A stretch of DNA of 64,000 nucleotides from NCBI GenBank assembly GCA_020809705.1, contig CP085832.1, positions 2,418,001 to 2,482,000 on the forward strand, given 5' to 3'. Positions 10,496 to 22,510 of the stretch are shown piece after piece. The translations under genes and the position numbers were made by a program. Under the pieces are notes generated by a model. The model searched no databases. It was not told where the DNA came from and was given only the letters and a program-made list of their open reading frames with translations. The DNA comes from Calonectria ilicicola. Its lineage: Eukaryota; Ascomycota; Sordariomycetes; Hypocreales; Nectriaceae. Position 1 is the first letter of the stretch. The number at the start of each line of letters is the position of its first letter.

Positions 10496-11289
10496 GATTT
10501 GAAAAAACAAGTATTCGTTTTAATTTTAATAGTGTTGTAATATCAAATCCGCATTGGAAAGGATTGGTTAGTTATAGCAGCTCAAAATATCTCATACGCC
10601 CATAACACTCATCTCTGAAAGTGTTGGTTAGTAAATCAAAGGCTAATGGGCAAGCTCACTTGGAACCCACACGCCAGGCAGCCACTTTTGTACCCTGGTG
10701 AAAAGCGCTAAATTTAGCAATCAGCACAATACAAATATAATCGTGGGGTCGTCGGCGATTTCCGTTATTCACTGTCTGGTCTGATGAGAAAAATTAGATC
10801 GGGTAAGAAGAGAAGCTTTGTATTTGCTTGAGTCTTTCATCCATCGGGGGAGAGATCGGCATGTTGTAGCAGCCCAACGCGACCATCACCACGTTAAAAC
10901 GTCCGCTGTAAGTAAGCATCTACAGGTACAGGGAATCACTCCACAGCACTGCCCCCCCCAATAATCCACCCCTGCGTTATTATCGGCGCGAGTTTATTCC
11001 GGTAGCTTTGCACCAGGCCAGGTAAGCATCCAAACCCAACGCATCCCTAAAGCGCCACACAAATAACGCGTCGCAGGTGTCTGGCAAAAGCAATTTGGCG
11101 TGTTGCGAAGGACAACGCAGCGCCAGACAAGTGCCACCAAGCATCAAGGCTTGACCCCCAGCCTCATTTCCCAAGACACTCATTCCACCGCAAATCCCAT
11201 TTTCTATGATCAATCTTGGTTGCGCTCCTACCAACGTCCAATCGCTCTCTTTGGACTTGCCAGTTAGACCATTCTTCAAGCTTGCATCC

Positions 11290-11332
<43 letters not shown>

Positions 11333-11518
11333 CGAGCCTCAAATTCCACTGCCAGAGAAAACAAGGCGCCGTCTCATCCCTGACGATCCACTATTTTTTA
11401 AATTTTATTCCTCGCCGCTGCTAATTCCAAAAATGATGCTAGAAGAAAAGTAGGTCCCTGGTCTGAGTCTCGAACGTCGAGACACGTGTACTATGGAGTC
11501 TGGAATCTTGTATAACTA
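10496..11518. other. Intergenic region upstream of the NIPA-type gene
   Basis: This is about 1 kb between two plus-strand genes. It holds a C run at about 10952-10959 and a (CT) microsatellite. The Arg-Glu-rich open frames on the minus strand are translations of that microsatellite. No gene is supported. Confidence 0.65.
11292..11330. repeat. (CT)19 microsatellite
   Basis: This is a perfect CT dinucleotide run of about 39 nt ending about 190 bp upstream of the NIPA-type start codon. CT/GA tracts near fungal promoters can affect nucleosome positioning; that is inference. It is expected to be length-polymorphic. Confidence 0.95.
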
Positions 11519-12988
11519 ATGCAACCTGCGCTGAGTAGATACATCGGGCTATCTTTAGCCATAGCGTCGAGTCTAGGAATAGGTATGCATTTCTCTCCCT
11601 CCCAGCACATCTTGAAGCCTGTGCAGATGCTGACAGTCTAACCCCCAGGCAGTAGTTCCATCATCACGAAAAAGGCAAGCTACCAGTCAGGCCGGTACAA
11701 CCCTGCTAGACACCCATTGTAATCCATCTAATTCTAGCAATAAGGCTCGCTAACTTGTATCAATATATTTACAGAGCTTAATGCTCGTAGAAAAGCGATA
11801 TGGATTCCAAGGAGAAGGCTTTCAGTATCTCAAGAGCCCGCTGTGGTGGGTAGGCACTTCAATGCGTATGTAATCCTTCACTTGATACGTCAAAAGCTGA
11901 GCATGGATATTAACGATATTGGACAGTGGTTTTAGGTGAATTTTGCAATTTCGCAGCATACGCCTTTGCACCAGCCATTCTAGTCACACCACTCGGTGGT
12001 CTCTCAGTGTTGGTAGCAGCAGTTTTGGGCTCTCGTTTCCTCGGTGAAGAATTGGGGAGGGTTGGCAAACTGGGCTGCGCCCTCTGTCTGATCGGCGCTG
12101 TTGTCATCATGCTCCACGCGCCACCCGATGAGGACATCACGACAATTGACAAAATTGTCGACTACGCCCTCCAGCCAGGTATGGAAACTATTGACACAGA
12201 CTACTTGCGCGCATCATAAGTAAACCGTATTAACTCTTTTACCACTAGGGTTTCTCATATATGCCATTTTCGTCAGTGCATTCTCGCTGTTTTTAATATT
12301 CAAGCTGGCACCACGTTACGGCAAGACGAACCCTCTCGTCTACATCTCGATTTGCTCGCTGGTCGGCTCTGTTTCCGTCATGGCTATCAAGGCGTTTGGC
12401 ATTGCAGTGAAGCTCACTTTAGAAGGCAATAACCAGTTTTCGCACCCATCGACGTACATCTTCATGACAATCACCGTCATGTGTATTCTAGTGCAGTTGA
12501 ACTACTTAAATAAGGCGCTCTGCCAATTCCCTACAAACATGTACGTCTGCTACGCATCAACAGCTCCCGCTCCGCTAACTAAGAGAAACAGCGTCAATCC
12601 TCTATACTACGTAACATTTACAACGGGTACCATCTGCGCATCCATCATCTTTTATGGTGGCTTCAATACCACCGATGGTGTCAGCATTGCATCCTTGATA
12701 TGCGGCTTTCTCATCACGTTTTCTGGTGTCTACCTCCTCAACCTTAGTCGTGGTGACCCCGATGGCATCAAATCAATCCCAGGGAATCGCAACAGGGCTT
12801 TCAGTGCGGAGGATATACGGCAGTCTCTCGGCAGTGGTTGCCGAGGAAGCATGGGAAGTGAGGAGGATGGTGATCAGCAAGGTCTAATGCATGCCTACGA
12901 CGAGGACACTGCGGAGTTCGAGCTCGATGACATCGCTAATAGAAATGGTAGAAACAAGTCCATGGATAGAGGTGTAGAAACTCGTTAG
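11519..12988 (+). CDS. NIPA-family magnesium transporter, six exons
   Basis: Exons are 11519-11582, 11649-11674, 11775-11865, 11927-12178, 12249-12540 and 12592-12988; together they encode 373 aa and close in phase. The protein is a multi-pass membrane protein of the NIPA (DUF803) family, which moves Mg2+ across the plasma or endosomal membrane. Family landmarks are RYIGLSLAIASSLGIG then IITKK at the start, KSPLWWVG, GEFCNFAAYAFAP followed by LVTPLGGLSVLVAAVLGS, LGEELGRVGKLGCALCLIG, and PTNIVNPLYYVTFTTGT. The C-terminal tail (about 70 aa) is hydrophilic and acidic, probably cytosolic. Intron 2 (11675-11774) uses a GC donor (AAG/GCAAGC), the classic minor AG/GCAAG form. Intron 5 is 51 nt and lacks a stop, so unspliced mRNA would also read through. 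The start gives MQPALSRY, the normal family position. Confidence 0.9.
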
Positions 12989-13195
12989 TCCATTCAAGCC
13001 AATTTAACGATGTTAACCATCATTTTGGCTCTGAACCTCATAGATTGTATTAGTACTACGGGGATTGTCAACGCTGCATTTCTTATCGAAATAAAATTCC
13101 TGGTAATTTTCAACATTTCCTATGCATTTATAGTTCAGCTTCCATCTTGATATGCCCCTCACTCTTCTTCTTTTTTTCTTCTCGTCGGTCGATTA
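12989..13195. other. Convergent 3' spacer
   Basis: This short AT-rich spacer lies between the 3' ends of the NIPA-type gene (+) and the CK2-like gene (-). Nothing else is seen. Confidence 0.6.
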
Positions 13196-14406
13196 TTAGC
13201 CCCCCGGCACTGGGCAAAAGTACGGATGCCTCAACGCTTGCGCTGCAGTTAGACGATCCTATAAATACCATGATCAGAACTAAAACGTAGCATGCAGATT
13301 TCAGGATGTGTTAACCTTATGGTCAAATCTCACAAGCTTGTCCACAAAGTCCATTGCCTCAGCGTTTGCGGTTCGCGCATTCTCTGGTGTGACAAAGCTA
13401 GACCATGGGCGGGGAGGGACATGTTCCAGAAGCTGAGCATAATCGTTATCCAGTTCTATTCCATATTTTCCGATGTATTCAAAGAGCTTTTCTGTGCCGA
13501 GGACGCGTGAAATCCTCACGAGCTGGTCAGATGAGCTATTGCCGTGGAAGAAAGGCTCTTTCCTGAAGATCATGGACGCGACCATGGATCCGAGACTCCA
13601 CATGTCGAGGCTGCAATCATACTTCTGATAATCGAGAAGAAGTTCGGGAGCCTTGAATATGGATACGCGTACGTTGTACTCTTTGTCGGACTCATAAAAC
13701 TCGCTCGAGCCCCAACCAACCAGACGGAGCTATGCAGCTCAGCAATGGATCCCGAGATTCTGGATACAAGACCAACTCACCTTCCTGGTAGCATGATCGA
13801 TCACCACGTTGTGCGGCCTGACATCGCGATGCATAACGCCCTGGCCATGGCAAAACTGCAAGGCTTTGAGCAGCTCCGATATGTAATATCGCACATCCAA
13901 GTCGCCAAGTCGGGGGTACAGGGAACGAAAGTCGGTGTAATTAACCAGCTCCAGAACCAGACCTCTCTTCAAGCCCTTCATCACGCGTCAGCCCGTTTCC
14001 ATCCGGGATTTTAAGTGCAGGTAAAATTACCCTAGCGTCCTGCACAATGTCAAGTAGTGATATTATGTTGGGGCCCCTCGCCAAGTGCTTGAGGACGTTG
14101 ACTTCGCGCCGAATCCTTTTTTGCTTCCTATCCCGAAACACTTTGAGAGCAAACGGTTGTTGAAGCACCACGTCAACGCACTGGAACACGACAGAATATT
14201 TCCCTCTCCCTATACGGCGTCATTATGGTTCTCGATGGACTGGGCCAGACAGGTGCACCTATTTGCCGTGAAATAGAATAATTGTCGAGAACAATTTCGT
14301 CTTAATAAATTTCCATCAGAAAGATCCACCTCAAAAGTACCCAATCGGTGAAGAACTTACCAAGCTTCAAGTCTTGTGCATCAGGTCCCGGTGTGAAACT
14401 AGCCAT
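13196..14406 (-). CDS. Diverged CK2-alpha paralog, predicted pseudokinase
   Basis: Exons are 14406-14361, 14209-14031, 13975-13781, 13729-13316 and 13258-13196, giving 298 aa in frame (usual CK2-alpha is 330-390). CK2-alpha identity is clear: GRGKYSVVF glycine loop, FALKVF ATP Lys, [72 protein letters not shown], and a C-terminal [14 protein letters not shown]. Key changes: the metal-binding DWG triplet (DFG equivalent) reads GWG, with the Gly codon at 13717-13715; HRDxK is HRDVR; and the activation segment lacks two residues before FKAPELL. Canonical CK2 activity is therefore doubtful. The N-terminal acidic lobe typical of CK2 is missing. Intron 1 (151 nt, 14210-14360) is the least certain: an alternative 99-nt intron ends at an earlier ATAG but leads into broken frames, so the gene may be decaying. 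Confidence 0.8.
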
Positions 14407-14666
14407 TATAAATCACCCACACAATCTCTCAGCTCGCAGCAAATAAATTTTGGATGTGACCAAAGTTTTCTCATCAAGCACGGCATACAACGTTGGGGTT
14501 GTGGGCTATTGTCAATTTTATTGTTATCGTTGCTAAAGCGGGGGCGGCTAATGTAAGACTTAGGAATCGTCAGCCACATGACGAATTACCGACATTTCCA
14601 TATCATATCACATAAATATGTCATGACACACTAAAGACAATCCAACAAAACTTTTTTGTACTCGGT

Positions 14667-16921
14667 TCATCGCTCCACCATTAGGCGCACATCTCCTACG
14701 ACTGCTCTGGCCATCTTCTTCAGTAGTGTCCGCTCATCCGCCTCGCGGTAGCGCTCCCACGTATCCAGTCCCTCCTTAGCCTGAATACTCAACGTTTCGT
14801 AGCCCTGGCGAATCACCTCAGTTACCTGCTGCGTCGTCAGGTTGGTCGACTTTTTTCGACCGCCAGACTCGGAGAGCAACTGGTTGTAGTGGGTGCTGAC
14901 ACTGATGAGGGTATCGATGGAGTTGCTGCCGCGGTTGATCAAGCGGTAGTTTTCCTTGAATTTAGTGAGGACCTCGCCCGACTCGACCACCTTGTAGAAA
15001 AGATCATCGTAGGCAGCTGGGCTGGGGAGGAAGGCCTCGCCGGCTGAGAGAGAGAGGGCAATTAGGTTTACAACGTGGTCGAGGAGGGTGTCAATGTGAG
15101 GCAAGTCCTTGAGGTCGCTAGTGTATGTAGCAAGGAAGCGAATGATGGAAAGCAGAGAACGGAAGAATTCGGCCCAGTGGTACTCAAGACGAGTACGGGT
15201 TCGGGAAAGGTATGAGATAATGCGCAGCATAATTCCAAAGCAGAGAGTATACAGGCCGACATCAAGACGCTTCCGGAGGTTGTGGTTGATGGCATCAATC
15301 ATGGTATCAAGAACCGAAATGGCAAGAACTCGATCACCCTTGACCAAGGGCAAGAAAGGCTGGCGCTGTCGACACAGACGCACTGATACCTTGGAGTCTT
15401 CGCTACACATCCGTTTACAGATGCTGGGGTCCTCAATCAAGAGGCGAAGCACCATGAGGTTAAGGTGGGCGTAGTAGGTGGCGCGGGACGATAGGTAAGC
15501 GTGTTGTAGGAGGTAGGAAGTCAGGGATAAGTAGCTAGCAATAGGCTGCTCCTCGCCCTTTTCAGGAGCCATCGTCACTAAGTTGAAGCAAAATAGCTTG
15601 TTGGCATGTGTAAAGTCATACGCTGCCAGCAAGACTGCAGCTTGCTCCTCTGGTCTAATGTGGGTGTCAGCGGGTGCCTTTAGAAGACAATTAGGGGCAA
15701 TCAGGGACTTACAACTTCGTAAACAGCTTTTTGGCCGTCTCTACATCGTAGACGGGCTTCTTAGGCGCCTTGGGCCCAGGTGCAATGGCTCCCAAACCAA
15801 TCATGTTCAAAGTAGCACTAAAGGTCCAGCCCTCAGGGAGGTCATCCTGGATCTTAATGTATCGCGATCGCAGCGATTGGCAGGTGTGCCCTACAGAGCG
15901 GATAATCTTCTGAATAGCTGCCTCGTTGACGAAGTCGTTTAAACGGAGTTGGTAAGGGTTCTGGAATTCGAATTTATTGTAGTTCGCGAGGAGGCCCAGC
16001 AGGGTAAAAGGTTCGAGGATTCGAGAAGGCGAGTCCGAGTCCTGGATGAGCTTGTATTGGGGTCAGTCAAGTACTGGGGATAAAGTATGAGCATGCGCAC
16101 CTTCATAACGGAAGGAAACAGGTCCCGTTGGATAAGATAGGTCAAGAGGGTCGTTTGGTATGCTCCAGCTGTGACAGCCAGCAGCACCTCAACCGCCTTG
16201 TAGCGGATATCCACTATCCAATAGGGTCAGCATAGCCCTCTTCATGGTCGCGTGATGTCGTCTCACAGCTCTTCCCGTTGCGAATAATTCCTTCCATTGT
16301 GCCAACGAAGTCGCTAAAGATAGCATCGATATGGTCGAGTCCGGCGAGGACAACCATGATATCGGAGCTCGGTTGTGGGTACCTCTTGGAGAGAAGACAT
16401 GACAGGAAGACGCTCAGGGTCTATACACAGGCGTCAGCATCGGGGCATTCGTACATGGTGGAAAGTACGCACGTCAAGCGCATTCAATGGCGCAGCGCCG
16501 TGTCCTGTCTTGACCGTCGCTATGGCCCTCGCAAACAGCTCTCTCGTCTGGACCTCGATGAGCAGGACATGGCTGGGGCTCAGCTGGCTCAGGAGCGTCC
16601 TCAAGACAGTGCGGTCGGGCCGCAACAGAAAGAACTCGGCCCAGAAGCCGTCGGTCTTCTCCTCGTCATCTTCGTCCTATTTCGCCAAGGGTCGATCAGC
16701 CGGGTCGTGTCGCGGGCGGGGAGGGTTTCAGGGCGCAGCGAGAACAATCGAGAGAGAAGTGTATACCTTCAAGAGACATGCATATTAGGCCAGGGGTTCT
16801 TTCAAGGCAGGGAAGGGAAAGGGGCGGGCGGGCTCACCTTGAAGAGCACATCGTACAGCTCGACAATCTTGGGGGTAAAGACCTCCGGGGGAGCCTGGCG
16901 AGTGAGCGGTGATGCCTCCAT
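14667..16921 (-). CDS. ARMH3-like (DUF1741) armadillo-helical protein
   Basis: Six exons were derived from splice signals and phase: 16921-16838, 16676-16473, 16420-16267, 16213-16101, 16050-15713 and 15654-14667. They give 626 aa. The protein is all-helical and matches the conserved fungal/animal DUF1741 family (human C10orf76/ARMH3). Landmarks are SPLTRQAPPEVF at the N-terminus, GFWAEFFLLRPDR, SSDIMVVLAGLDHIDAIFSD, YKAVEVLLAVTAGAYQTT, GLLANYNKFEFQNPYQLRL and a basic helical C-terminus. The animal protein works at the Golgi with PI4KB and GBF1; the fungal role is extrapolated. The start ATG at 16921 yields the usual family N-terminus; a further upstream exon is not needed. Introns are 50-161 nt. 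Its 3' end lies 260 bp from the CK2-like start, on the same strand. Confidence 0.88.
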
Positions 16922-19050
16922 GAGATGCCGGCGCTCTTTGCGACAGAGTCGATTTCCTTCCCAGGAGCTGGAGTCGCGATATGCAATCTAGGATGGGCTA
17001 CCCACTCATGTCGAGGGGCGCATACTGTGGGTATTGCGCACCATGACGCACTGTATCACATTTCTCTCGCATGTGTTAAGCAACTGCGCACTGTGCGACC
17101 CAATGACGTGTGTCCTCCCCCTATTGGGACCCTGAACTTTCTCCCTATTCAACGCCTCATTCAACCGCCAGCACATGCAAATTGAGAAAAGGAAAAAACT
17201 GAGTTTCAGCCAGAACGTTCATATCATCTTTTTACCGTTTTTCCCGGTCCTTCCCGGTTCCAATCGCATCCACTAGTTAAATTCATTCATCTAATTGAAG
17301 CGTCCCAATATATATGTACTTCATCATTTTGACACTTGTTGACCCCACCACTCTGGAAATAACTGATGTCCTCCCACGCACACATTCAATACGTTTTTTT
17401 TTAGATATGCGCCATTTAAAAGAATACATGGCTTTTTTTCTTTTTTTTAGTATTCTCTGTTTTTATTTCTATTATTCTCCGATGTTCGCCTTTCCGCGTT
17501 GTTGTCGCAATTGTTGGCAATCATGGCTTTGAAACAATCAGCTCTGCCCCACTGGTCAGTCCCAAGTTCAACACCCCAACCAACAAACAAGTGATGTGAT
17601 ACGTTGTGTGGCTGCAGCACATAATCTCTTGAATCGGCTTATCAAATTTGATACAATATCTCCCATGAGTTCAAATTGTCTTCTCAAAGTTACTTGACTT
17701 GTATCCTCACTCAAACCTTTGGACCATTACTATACCATCAATAATAAAGACTTCTGTATCGGAGAATTAATAAGACAATCTATCAAATTCCATGTCTTGG
17801 ATATTAGAGTGTATTTTGTGGTACTTCCTTTGGCATGCTGTTAGTTTACACGTGCTTTTAATCTACATGTCTCGGGTTGTTCAACAATTAGTTAGGCTGA
17901 TGACATGTACAAAGAGGAAACTCAAATCCCATTTCTCCAGACAACTTCTCACATAGGCACGAATTGACCTCTTATAAGACACCAACACATAAAAAAGCAA
18001 AAGGGAAAAATTACAAATAAATGGGCAAAAAAAGTCCACATCACTCTCCAACGAAGATAGACGGTAACACTAATAAAGGGTGCGTTGGAATGACGATGAC
18101 TGGTCTCACAACTTACCCTACACCCAGACGGATGTGCGCTCGCAGACAACGACCAGCAACAAGCGAAAATACGAAATCGCAACGAAATAAACAAAAGACC
18201 GCATGGAACTACATTCAATTTAGAAGGAGACAAAACTTTATTGTTTTGTCGGTATCAGGATTCGTCCTGCATGTAGATCGTGACGGGAGGTTTTGTCAGG
18301 TTTTGAATCCTGGAGGAATGTGGCGGCGGGGACAATGCAGCAGCTCCAAAGGAATGCATCTATCACTTCTTGGGAACACATGCATATATGTAGGTTTATA
18401 ATAGACGTGTTTTATTGTCTAGATATTGTTTCTCATCGTGGTTCTGTAGACATAATGGCAAGGTTTTTTCACCTGTTAAATCTCGAGTTGAGTTGTTGTA
18501 GAGCCATCTTGATCACGCAATTTGCACTCCAACTAAATGATTCAATTTCTTAAGCCTGGGAAATTCGATGCGGTGTACTTTAGTTTTGGCCAAAGCCTAT
18601 TTTGAATTGGCATATACAAGTCGTCTAAAGTTTATAGCAATGCGGCTCAATCTATACCCTGATACTTTCAGGATCCCATTTCCTTAGCCGAGATGCGCAG
18701 TATTATCCATTCACCCGGGACAGCCAAGAAAACTTCATCAATTGCACTCGTAGCCACAAAAAGCGGTCGACTCAGATTATCACGAACTACACATGACTCG
18801 AATTTCCTGGGTGGATCTCTTCTGCTCCCCTCGTATCTCAACAAGGTTTTTGTGTAATATTCGTCAGCGGACGGCTCTTCATGAACACCCACCAAATGTC
18901 TCAGTCGAGTCATGAATCGCAAGACCTAGAAGCACTACACCTGAACTCAACCACTTAAGCTATAGGCTCTGCCGGCAGCGCTATTACGTCAAGTGACTTC
19001 ATTCACCGCTCAAATATTCCCGATAATCCCGAAGAAATCGTTCCTTTGTG
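16922..19050. other. Gene desert, AT-richer western part
   Basis: This part carries the promoter side of the ARMH3-like gene and then about 1.8 kb of AT-rich sequence with T runs (about 17394-17450). Short open frames here (up to 126 aa) lack family features or codon bias. An 84-codon minus-strand frame (18668-18922) has an ordinary-looking composition but no recognisable domain. No gene is assigned. Confidence 0.55.
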
Positions 19051-19051
19051 G

Positions 19052-19069
19052 CACACACACACACACACA
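19052..19069. repeat. (CA)9 microsatellite
   Basis: A perfect CA dinucleotide run, followed by a short imperfect ACAAACAC extension. Confidence 0.9.
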
Positions 19070-20784
19070 AACACAAATCGTATTATATCGTGAGACGATT
19101 ATAGCGCTAGGTTCCCCAGAGCTTACTGAGCTAGTACGCCCTAAAAAACTTGACAGCTACGAAAGTGGCAAGGAATGACTCGTTAATCGGTGCCCGCCTG
19201 TCAACCACCAGTGCGATCGGCGATAGACATGATAGCCTCCGTTGTAAGGGCCGACGATTAATTAATCGCACGAGACCCTGATGGAAGACCGCAATTGCCC
19301 AAAAGGGACCCGTTTTCTCTGGGTCCTGTCGTCCGAGAGCCATCGGGGGACCGGGCACCGCACATTTCTGCCCACGTGCATCCCGCAATCCCTCATTGAG
19401 CTCCCCAAGCGGCCCTACGCATGGATCAGCTGTCGGTATCCAACCTTAGACACAGCTCCATCTTGGGCCTTGGTTCTAACGGTCATCGTTTTGCTCTTGA
19501 GCTTTGATGATCCCTGGGCCCAGATGAATCGAGACGTCGTCGTCAAACAGTGGCTCGTCATAGCATCGCCTCAGTGATCAGCCTTTCCGATTTGACTTCC
19601 AAGAGAAGGGGGGGGACTTCCCAGACCGGAAATGTTTCCTCCCGAACCAAGGCGTTTCGACAAAAGATGCGTGTGCTCTCAATCTATGCCCTCTTTGAGC
19701 CATGGAGGCTCGTGAAGTCTCGTGATGGTGGATTCCGGAGAGATAGGCTAGGCCCCTTGTCTTCCATTGAGCCCCGAAAGCTAGACTTCGTCATCTAAAC
19801 ACGCAGACCCCCCCGGGCAGGCTGGCGATAGCTGATGTCGTATGCGAACGATATCCACAGGACTGGTTCCTGCCTGTCACTCCCCGCAACGACTCGGCTG
19901 CTTTGGGAAATGTATCTTTCTTTGGGCGCAAAATCTAGGGCAGGCTCCATGTCGCCTGGCCATTCGAGAAAGGGCCACTCGGCTACGCCGCAGACGAACA
20001 CATCCAAGCCAGGCCATTCCAGGTGTTCGGGATGTCCAATTCCCTATTCCAGGGCCTTGCGCAGGCGATCGTCATGTCGACAGCGGTTTTTGGGAATTGA
20101 AGGGGAGGGGCTGCCGGGACCCTCGTCCGTTGTGAGACCGCTTAGCTATCCTCGTGGGTCGTCCGCCGACGGCCTATGCCAAAGCCGGTGGCCGTGCCGC
20201 CGAAGGGAACCACCGGGCCCGGATTCCACACCCTGCCGAAGCTTCTTCGCCCGGTAGGGGGTTGCACGGCTTCAACGGATAGATTCCCGCCAAAGACGCG
20301 AAATCCTTGTCCCTGGCTGGGATTTTTTGCCTAGGCCGGGGACGCTGGTCAGTGGTGAGGGCTTTCAACGGCGGCAGGGTCAGGGCCTTACGAAGAAGAG
20401 CCGGGGATAGGGTTGCAACGAGAGCGGGTGTGGACATCTTTGACAGATGCTGGACAGGGAAAGGCATTCAAGGGCTGGGACCCCCGGTGGTGTCGGTGAT
20501 TCCATCAAGTGGAATTCCAGCTTCAGTCGAGGCCGTTGGAATAATCCGCCAGTCAACAGAGCATGATATCTCTGCCCCCGGAAGCGAAAAGCAGGGAAGC
20601 TTTCGGGGGGCAGGTGGTATTCAATGTCCCAAGTCCATGGTACGGCCACGAAAAGGTCTCCTCGCTAGGCAGGAGAGTTCAGCCCCGAACCCGAGGACTG
20701 GAATCAAAAGCAAGCCTGCAGCAACAACATACCATGGTTGCAGTATGTAGATGACTCGATTACAAGGTCAGTCAAGGTGGACGT

Positions 20785-20818
20785 GCGTATGTGTGTGTGC
20801 GCGCGCGCGCGTGTGTGC
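20785..20818. repeat. Alternating purine-pyrimidine tract (GT)n(GC)n(GT)n
   Basis: A run of GT repeats passes into GCGCGCGCGC and back to GTGTGT without breaking purine/pyrimidine alternation. Such tracts are the most Z-DNA-prone sequences known. Exact edges are approximate by a few bases. Confidence 0.85.
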
Positions 20819-21368
20819 CGGGGGTGCTGGTGTGCATCAAAGTGCAAGGCAAGGCAAGAAGATGCGCAAGCGAGCGAATTGATCTACACATCACACACAT
20901 CAAAGAACTCAACATGACAGATTAATGTCCTCTCTGATGCGACGGTGGTTGATACAGTCGCGTCACGTTCCCGCCACTAGAAAGTCAAAACCCACCGCTA
21001 ACACGGCTGGCTTGCATCCGAGCCGTTAGCCCCGTGGTCTGAAGCAACGAGACAAGACAAAAAAGCAAAGAGAAGCAGGAAAGGGAAAAAAAATTCTACA
21101 ATGGCACCCATTAGCGCCGTCTCTTTCCTGACTACATGGCATCGCATGCGAAGCGAGGTCATGTTGATGTCGAATTGAGAACATATTCCCGGGTCGCGTC
21201 ACGTTGACAGCCCGACCTGCAGGCTCATCACAGAGGGCCTCAATTATCACGCACGGCTGTCGCTCATCATTCAAATGGTAGCCAATTCCATCTCGACGTC
21301 TGCTCACCGGCCCCTCCACGATCGCTGCCAGGTCACAGCAGAGGGCCACCGAAAAAGCGCGGCGACTG

Positions 21369-21391
21369 GATATGGATATGGATATTGATAT
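21369..21391. repeat. GATATG hexamer repeat
   Basis: About four imperfect tandem copies of a GATATG unit lie just upstream of the G-rich tract. Confidence 0.8.
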
Positions 21392-21394
21392 GCG

Positions 21395-21431
21395 AGGGTG
21401 GGAGGAACAGGGGGGGAGGGGGGGAGGGGGG
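21395..21431 (+). repeat. G-rich tract, G-quadruplex-prone
   Basis: Several runs of three to seven G are separated by one to five bases, followed by a GC-alternating segment. Four or more G-runs with loops this short fit a G-quadruplex pattern on the plus strand. Confidence 0.8.
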
Positions 21432-22496
21432 CGTGCGTGCGGGCCCCAAGGGTGGGAACGCAGTGATGCAATGTGATGGTGGATGTGACGAGTGACGAGG
21501 CGTGCTTTTACGAGGCTGGCCGGTCAAATCGAGGGCGTGTGAGCATATCCCATCCTGTCCTGTCCCAACCTATCCCATCACAGCCCCGCGGGCTTCAGCT
21601 ACGATTCTCGACGCCGCCCGCGTCTGATTGGCGAATGGTCGCTGTCCCCATTGTGACCGATGCCGACTCCGACGCCTTGCTTGCGTTTGTTTCTTCAGAG
21701 GTCGTCTTTCCCGCGTGTGTCCCGCGTGGGTTTTTTGACTAGTCGCATGCATTTTGCATCCGGCATGTCTCACTCACTTTTTTCCTCGTCACAGCATGAA
21801 GCGCGATATCCTCTCGTCTTCCCACTGGCTCATGGTCACCGCAAGTTGCGGATCTTGAACCGATTCCGATCGCCGCCACGAGCGGGGAGAAGGGGAATCA
21901 ATAAATTTCTCTGCCTCGATCGACTCATCTAGACCAGCAGTGGAGGTGATGCCAAACGGGATATCCCATGGCCCCCAGGGCCGACAGCAAGACAGGTTTG
22001 TTGATGGAGCGATCAACCTGGAAGATTGCAAGTTGTGGGGATGGATGGATATCAATGTTGGCTGGCTCTCTTGTTTTCGGTAATGGTGGTTTCCACTTAC
22101 TCTCTCTATCCCGCTAGTCCCCCTTGCATCTATGACATTGTCACGCCAATGGTACTGTGATGAGTTTGTAGCGCTCAATTGAGCTTTCGATAAGCAGCGA
22201 GAATCAATCCCGTTTCCTCATGCCGAGGAATCACAATATACTTTTCTCTCACCTCTTTTCTCAAAAAAGCGAAAAAGAGGATTTTCCCCCTGCGTCTCGC
22301 TGCATCAGTCTTCATGCAGGAACCCGATGCCGACAGTAGCGAGACGCAACCAACAACACCCAGACTTCCCACACACACACACACCAACACCAACAGCGTC
22401 TTAGTGAGACCCCACCACCACCTCTCTCCACAAATGACCCAATGCGGAGAGCTCTTTGACAGTCTAATGTGGTAGAATGCAACGTCGGCCACAACC

Positions 22497-22510
22497 AAAA
22501 AAAAAAAAAA
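22497..22510. repeat. Poly(A)14 run
   Basis: A homopolymer of 14 A in the desert, about 120 bp downstream of a short CA-rich tract. Confidence 0.9.

Noticed and set aside
10980..11364. Open frames rich in Arg-Glu on the minus strand
   Set aside because: They are translations of the CT microsatellite and have no other coding features.
18668..18922. 84-aa minus-strand frame
   Set aside because: Ordinary composition but too short, with no motif or spliced continuation found.
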